A DNA stretch of 64,000 nucleotides from Poseidonibacter antarcticus (GTDB lineage Bacteria > Campylobacterota > Campylobacteria > Campylobacterales > Arcobacteraceae): contig NZ_RCWF01000001.1 in NCBI RefSeq assembly GCF_003667345.1, positions 1 to 64,000 of the forward strand, read 5' to 3'. The position numbers and the translations under genes are program-made. This document shows positions 62,139-64,000 of this stretch, one piece after another. The notes under the pieces were generated by a model. That model worked only from the letters and a program-made list of their open reading frames with translations. It did no database searches and had not been told where the DNA came from. How positions within the stretch are numbered: the first letter of the stretch is position 1; every line of letters begins with the position of its first letter.

Positions 62139-63359
62139 ATGAGAAAATTTATTACTTATGATAAATCTATTGAAATACTAAATAATATAAAGTTAAATAA
62201 ACCTACAACAGAAAAAGTTTTTATAGTCGATGCAATTGATAAAGTAATAGCATATGATGTAATTGCAGATCATAATAGTCCTGAGCACCCAACTTCTGGT
62301 ATGGATGGCTATGCTATAAAATTTGAAGATATGAATAATCCTAGTATTGAGATTATTGATAAAAATCCTGCAGGCAGTGTTGTTGAATCAAAGGTTGTAA
62401 AAGGAGTATGTATCAAAACTTTTACTGGCTCTTTAATGCCAGAAGATAGTGATACATTAGTTCCAATTGAAAATGTAGAAGTAAATAAAAATACAATAAA
62501 AATTACTAAAGCAGTTCCTTTTGGTTTTGCAACAAGAGATATTGGTGAAAACTACTCAAGAAATGAAGTATTAATTAAAAAAGGTACTGTAATTGGTTTT
62601 GCTGAAGTAGGAGTCTTAGCTTCATTAAATATTGCTCAAATAAATGTAATAGTAAATCCTACTGTTGCAATTGCAAGTACAGGAAGTGAGATACTTGATT
62701 TAGGAGAAATTCAAACTAATCAAGCACAAATAAGAAGTTCAAATCATCTTACTATTGAGGCTTTATGTAAAAAAAATGGTGCAAATACACTTCAAATGGG
62801 TATAGTTGAAGATGATATTGAATCAATTACAAACTTACTTGAAACTGCTTTACAAAAAGCTGATATTGTTGTAACTACAGGTGGTGTTTCTGTTGGTGAT
62901 TATGACTTCGTTCAAGATGTTATAAAAGACAAACTTCAAGCTGAAGTATTATTTCATGGTGTTACTATTAAACCAGGAATGCATATTCTTGTAGCAATTA
63001 AAGATGGAAAAACAATTATTGCACTTCCAGGTTTTGCATACTCTTCAACAGTATGTGCAATTTTATATGTATTACCGTTAATTTATAGATTTAGACAATC
63101 TAGTGAATCATTACCAATAGTAAAAGCAAGAATTAGTGAAGATTATCCACGAAGAATGCCAAAGACTATATTTTCTGCATGTAATGTTGAATATATAAAT
63201 AATGAATATACTATAAATTTTGATGGAAAGAGAAAAGGAACAAGTGCTATTTTAACAAATATGTTAGAAAGTCCAGCACTTTTAATTCAAAAAGAAGATA
63301 GTAAAGATATTAAAAAAGGTGACTTAGTAGAGATACTTCTTCTAAATCAGTTAAAGTAA
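62139..63359 (+). CDS. moeA: Molybdopterin molybdenumtransferase
   Basis: Inserts molybdenum into adenylylated molybdopterin. It has ADHNSPEHPTSGMDGYAI near the start, SLMPEDSDTLVPIE, VAIASTGSEILDLGE, TTGGVSVGDYDFV and KPGMHILVAIKDGKTIIALPGF, all MoeA landmarks. It is 406 aa. mobB at 11443 belongs to the same pathway, in line with respiration on formate, nitrate or similar compounds. It is convergent with rmuC. Confidence 0.95.
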   Translation: MRKFITYDKSIEILNNIKLNKPTTEKVFIVDAIDKVIAYDVIADHNSPEHPTSGMDGYAIKFEDMNNPSIEIIDKNPAGSVVESKVVKGVCIKTFTGSLMPEDSDTLVPIENVEVNKNTIKITKAVPFGFATRDIGENYSRNEVLIKKGTVIGFAEVGVLASLNIAQINVIVNPTVAIASTGSEILDLGEIQTNQAQIRSSNHLTIEALCKKNGANTLQMGIVEDDIESITNLLETALQKADIVVTTGGVSVGDYDFVQDVIKDKLQAEVLFHGVTIKPGMHILVAIKDGKTIIALPGFAYSSTVCAILYVLPLIYRFRQSSESLPIVKARISEDYPRRMPKTIFSACNVEYINNEYTINFDGKRKGTSAILTNMLESPALLIQKEDSKDIKKGDLVEILLLNQLK

Positions 63360-63378
63360 ATAACTTAAGTTATTTACT
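63355..63378. terminator. Perfect palindrome at convergent ends of moeA and rmuC
   Basis: AGTAAATAACTT (63355-63366) and its exact reverse complement (63367-63378) span both stop codons. It probably forms a transcript-ending hairpin for both genes, though T runs are short. Confidence 0.5.
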
Positions 63379-64000
63379 CTATACTATTATTTTTAAGATT
63401 GATTTGTCTTTTAGGTTTTACACCTAATTCAAGAAACTCTTCAGATCTTTTAAGAAGATTTCCATTACCCGTTGATAACTTAGAAAAAGCTCTATCATAA
63501 GCTTTTTGGGTTCTATTAATATTTAAACCTATATCTTCAATATCATTTATAAATCCATGAAATTTGTCATATAAATCTGCTGCTTTTTTTGAGATAATTT
63601 CTGCATTTTCATTTTGATGTTCATTTCTCCAAATATTTTCTATTGTTCTTAATGTAACAAATAATGTAGATGGTGAAACAATCATTATATTATGATCAAA
63701 TGCTGTTTTAAATAAATTTTTATCTTCAGAAGATGCCAATAAAAATGCACCTTCTATTGGTATAAACATTAATACAAAGTCTAAAGTTTTAACACCTTCA
63801 ATATCCTCATATTTTTTAGAACTTAAACCTTTCATATGATTTGAAATAGATTTAAGAAGTTCTTTTAAAGCTTGTTCTTTTTTATCTTTATCATCTTTTT
63901 GCGTATATGCTAAATATGAGTTTAGTGATACTTTTGAGTCAATAATTATATCTTTTTTAGAAGGAAGATGAACAACAACATCAGGTCTTAACACTTTCCC
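63374..64000 (-). CDS. rmuC: DNA recombination protein RmuC, C-terminal part (cut by window edge)
   Basis: About 208 residues, open at position 64000 so the N terminus lies outside the window. The frame begins GKVLRPDVVVHLPSKKDIIIDSKVSL, where RPDVVVHLP and DSKVSL are RmuC landmarks, then GVKTLDFVLMFIPIEGAFL and SPSTLFVTLRTIENIWR. RmuC limits DNA inversions at short inverted repeats in E. coli. The usual N-terminal coiled coil would be upstream. The stop is in the palindrome shared with moeA. Confidence 0.93.
   Translation of the reverse strand, partial: GKVLRPDVVVHLPSKKDIIIDSKVSLNSYLAYTQKDDKDKKEQALKELLKSISNHMKGLSSKKYEDIEGVKTLDFVLMFIPIEGAFLLASSEDKNLFKTAFDHNIMIVSPSTLFVTLRTIENIWRNEHQNENAEIISKKAADLYDKFHGFINDIEDIGLNINRTQKAYDRAFSKLSTGNGNLLKRSEEFLELGVKPKRQINLKNNSIE

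Noticed and set aside
1-64000. CRISPR arrays, insertion sequences or long tandem repeats
   Set aside because: I found no regularly spaced repeats, no transposase frame and no terminal inverted repeats with target duplications.

Overview
This window is a low-GC stretch of a Campylobacterota chromosome, most likely from the Arcobacter group. The evidence is gene content (HobA, a difH-type XerH recombinase, futalosine-pathway MqnC) and gene order. As I recall them, two blocks match known synteny: rppH-lysC-hobA-holB-folP as in Helicobacter pylori, and metG-small protein-fbp-mobB-lipoprotein-slt-yggT-gltX as in Campylobacter jejuni. A full CheY-A-R-D-B chemotaxis operon and a sodium-pump oxaloacetate decarboxylase suit a free-living or marine arcobacter. 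I see no rRNA, insertion sequence, prophage or CRISPR array.

Layout. 0-0.2 kb: two tRNA genes (fMet, cut by the window edge, and Gln). 0.3-7.4 kb: ribBA, the oadGAB-pckA unit for C4/C3 carbon flow, and a LexA/CI-like repressor. 7.4-20.3 kb: a long minus-strand block with metG, fbp, mobB, slt, yggT, a degenerate GltX, an M16 pseudo-peptidase, mqnC and bamA, interrupted by one plus-strand lipoprotein gene. 20.3-29.7 kb: tyrA, the folP/holB/hobA/lysC/rppH block, then plus-strand hemW, prmC, an M3 peptidase and two small unknown genes. 29.7-32.1 kb: two divergent paralogous XerH recombinases and dif-like sites. 32.1-37.1 kb: chemotaxis operon. 37.2-43.9 kb: pnp, a phosphoribosyltransferase, lptD, an RDD protein and purD. 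43.9-44.1 kb: an isolated small plus-strand gene with a foldable leader. 44.1-54.0 kb: hemD, a SulP transporter, der, hpf, ftsK, lpxD and ilvHI. 54.1-64.0 kb: a flagellin-like gene, ppx, pssA, a diguanylate cyclase, a second SulP, thioredoxin, ttcA, small regulators, moeA and the C-terminal part of rmuC.

Most genes are essential or core-metabolic and packed in tight operons with stop/start overlaps. Many convergent pairs share short palindromes that cover both stop codons. Ribosome binding sites are often AAAGG-like, and they repeatedly mark TTG or GTG starts (tyrA, hemW, xerH2, the second sulP, ttcA, the GNAT gene, cheB). Two genes appear to use even rarer starts: ATA for ftsK and ATT for a small HTH protein before moeA.

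The points most worth a second look are: (1) two dif-like sites in opposite orientation around the second xerH gene; (2) ftsK with a complete membrane domain but no ATG/GTG/TTG start; (3) a GluRS paralogue that keeps the glutamate pocket but has lost both ATP-binding signatures; (4) an orphan 37-residue, tyrosine-rich gene with atypical codons and a leader that can fold two ways; (5) CheA carrying four FGFFDEEL-type repeats in the stretch between its phosphotransfer and dimerisation domains.
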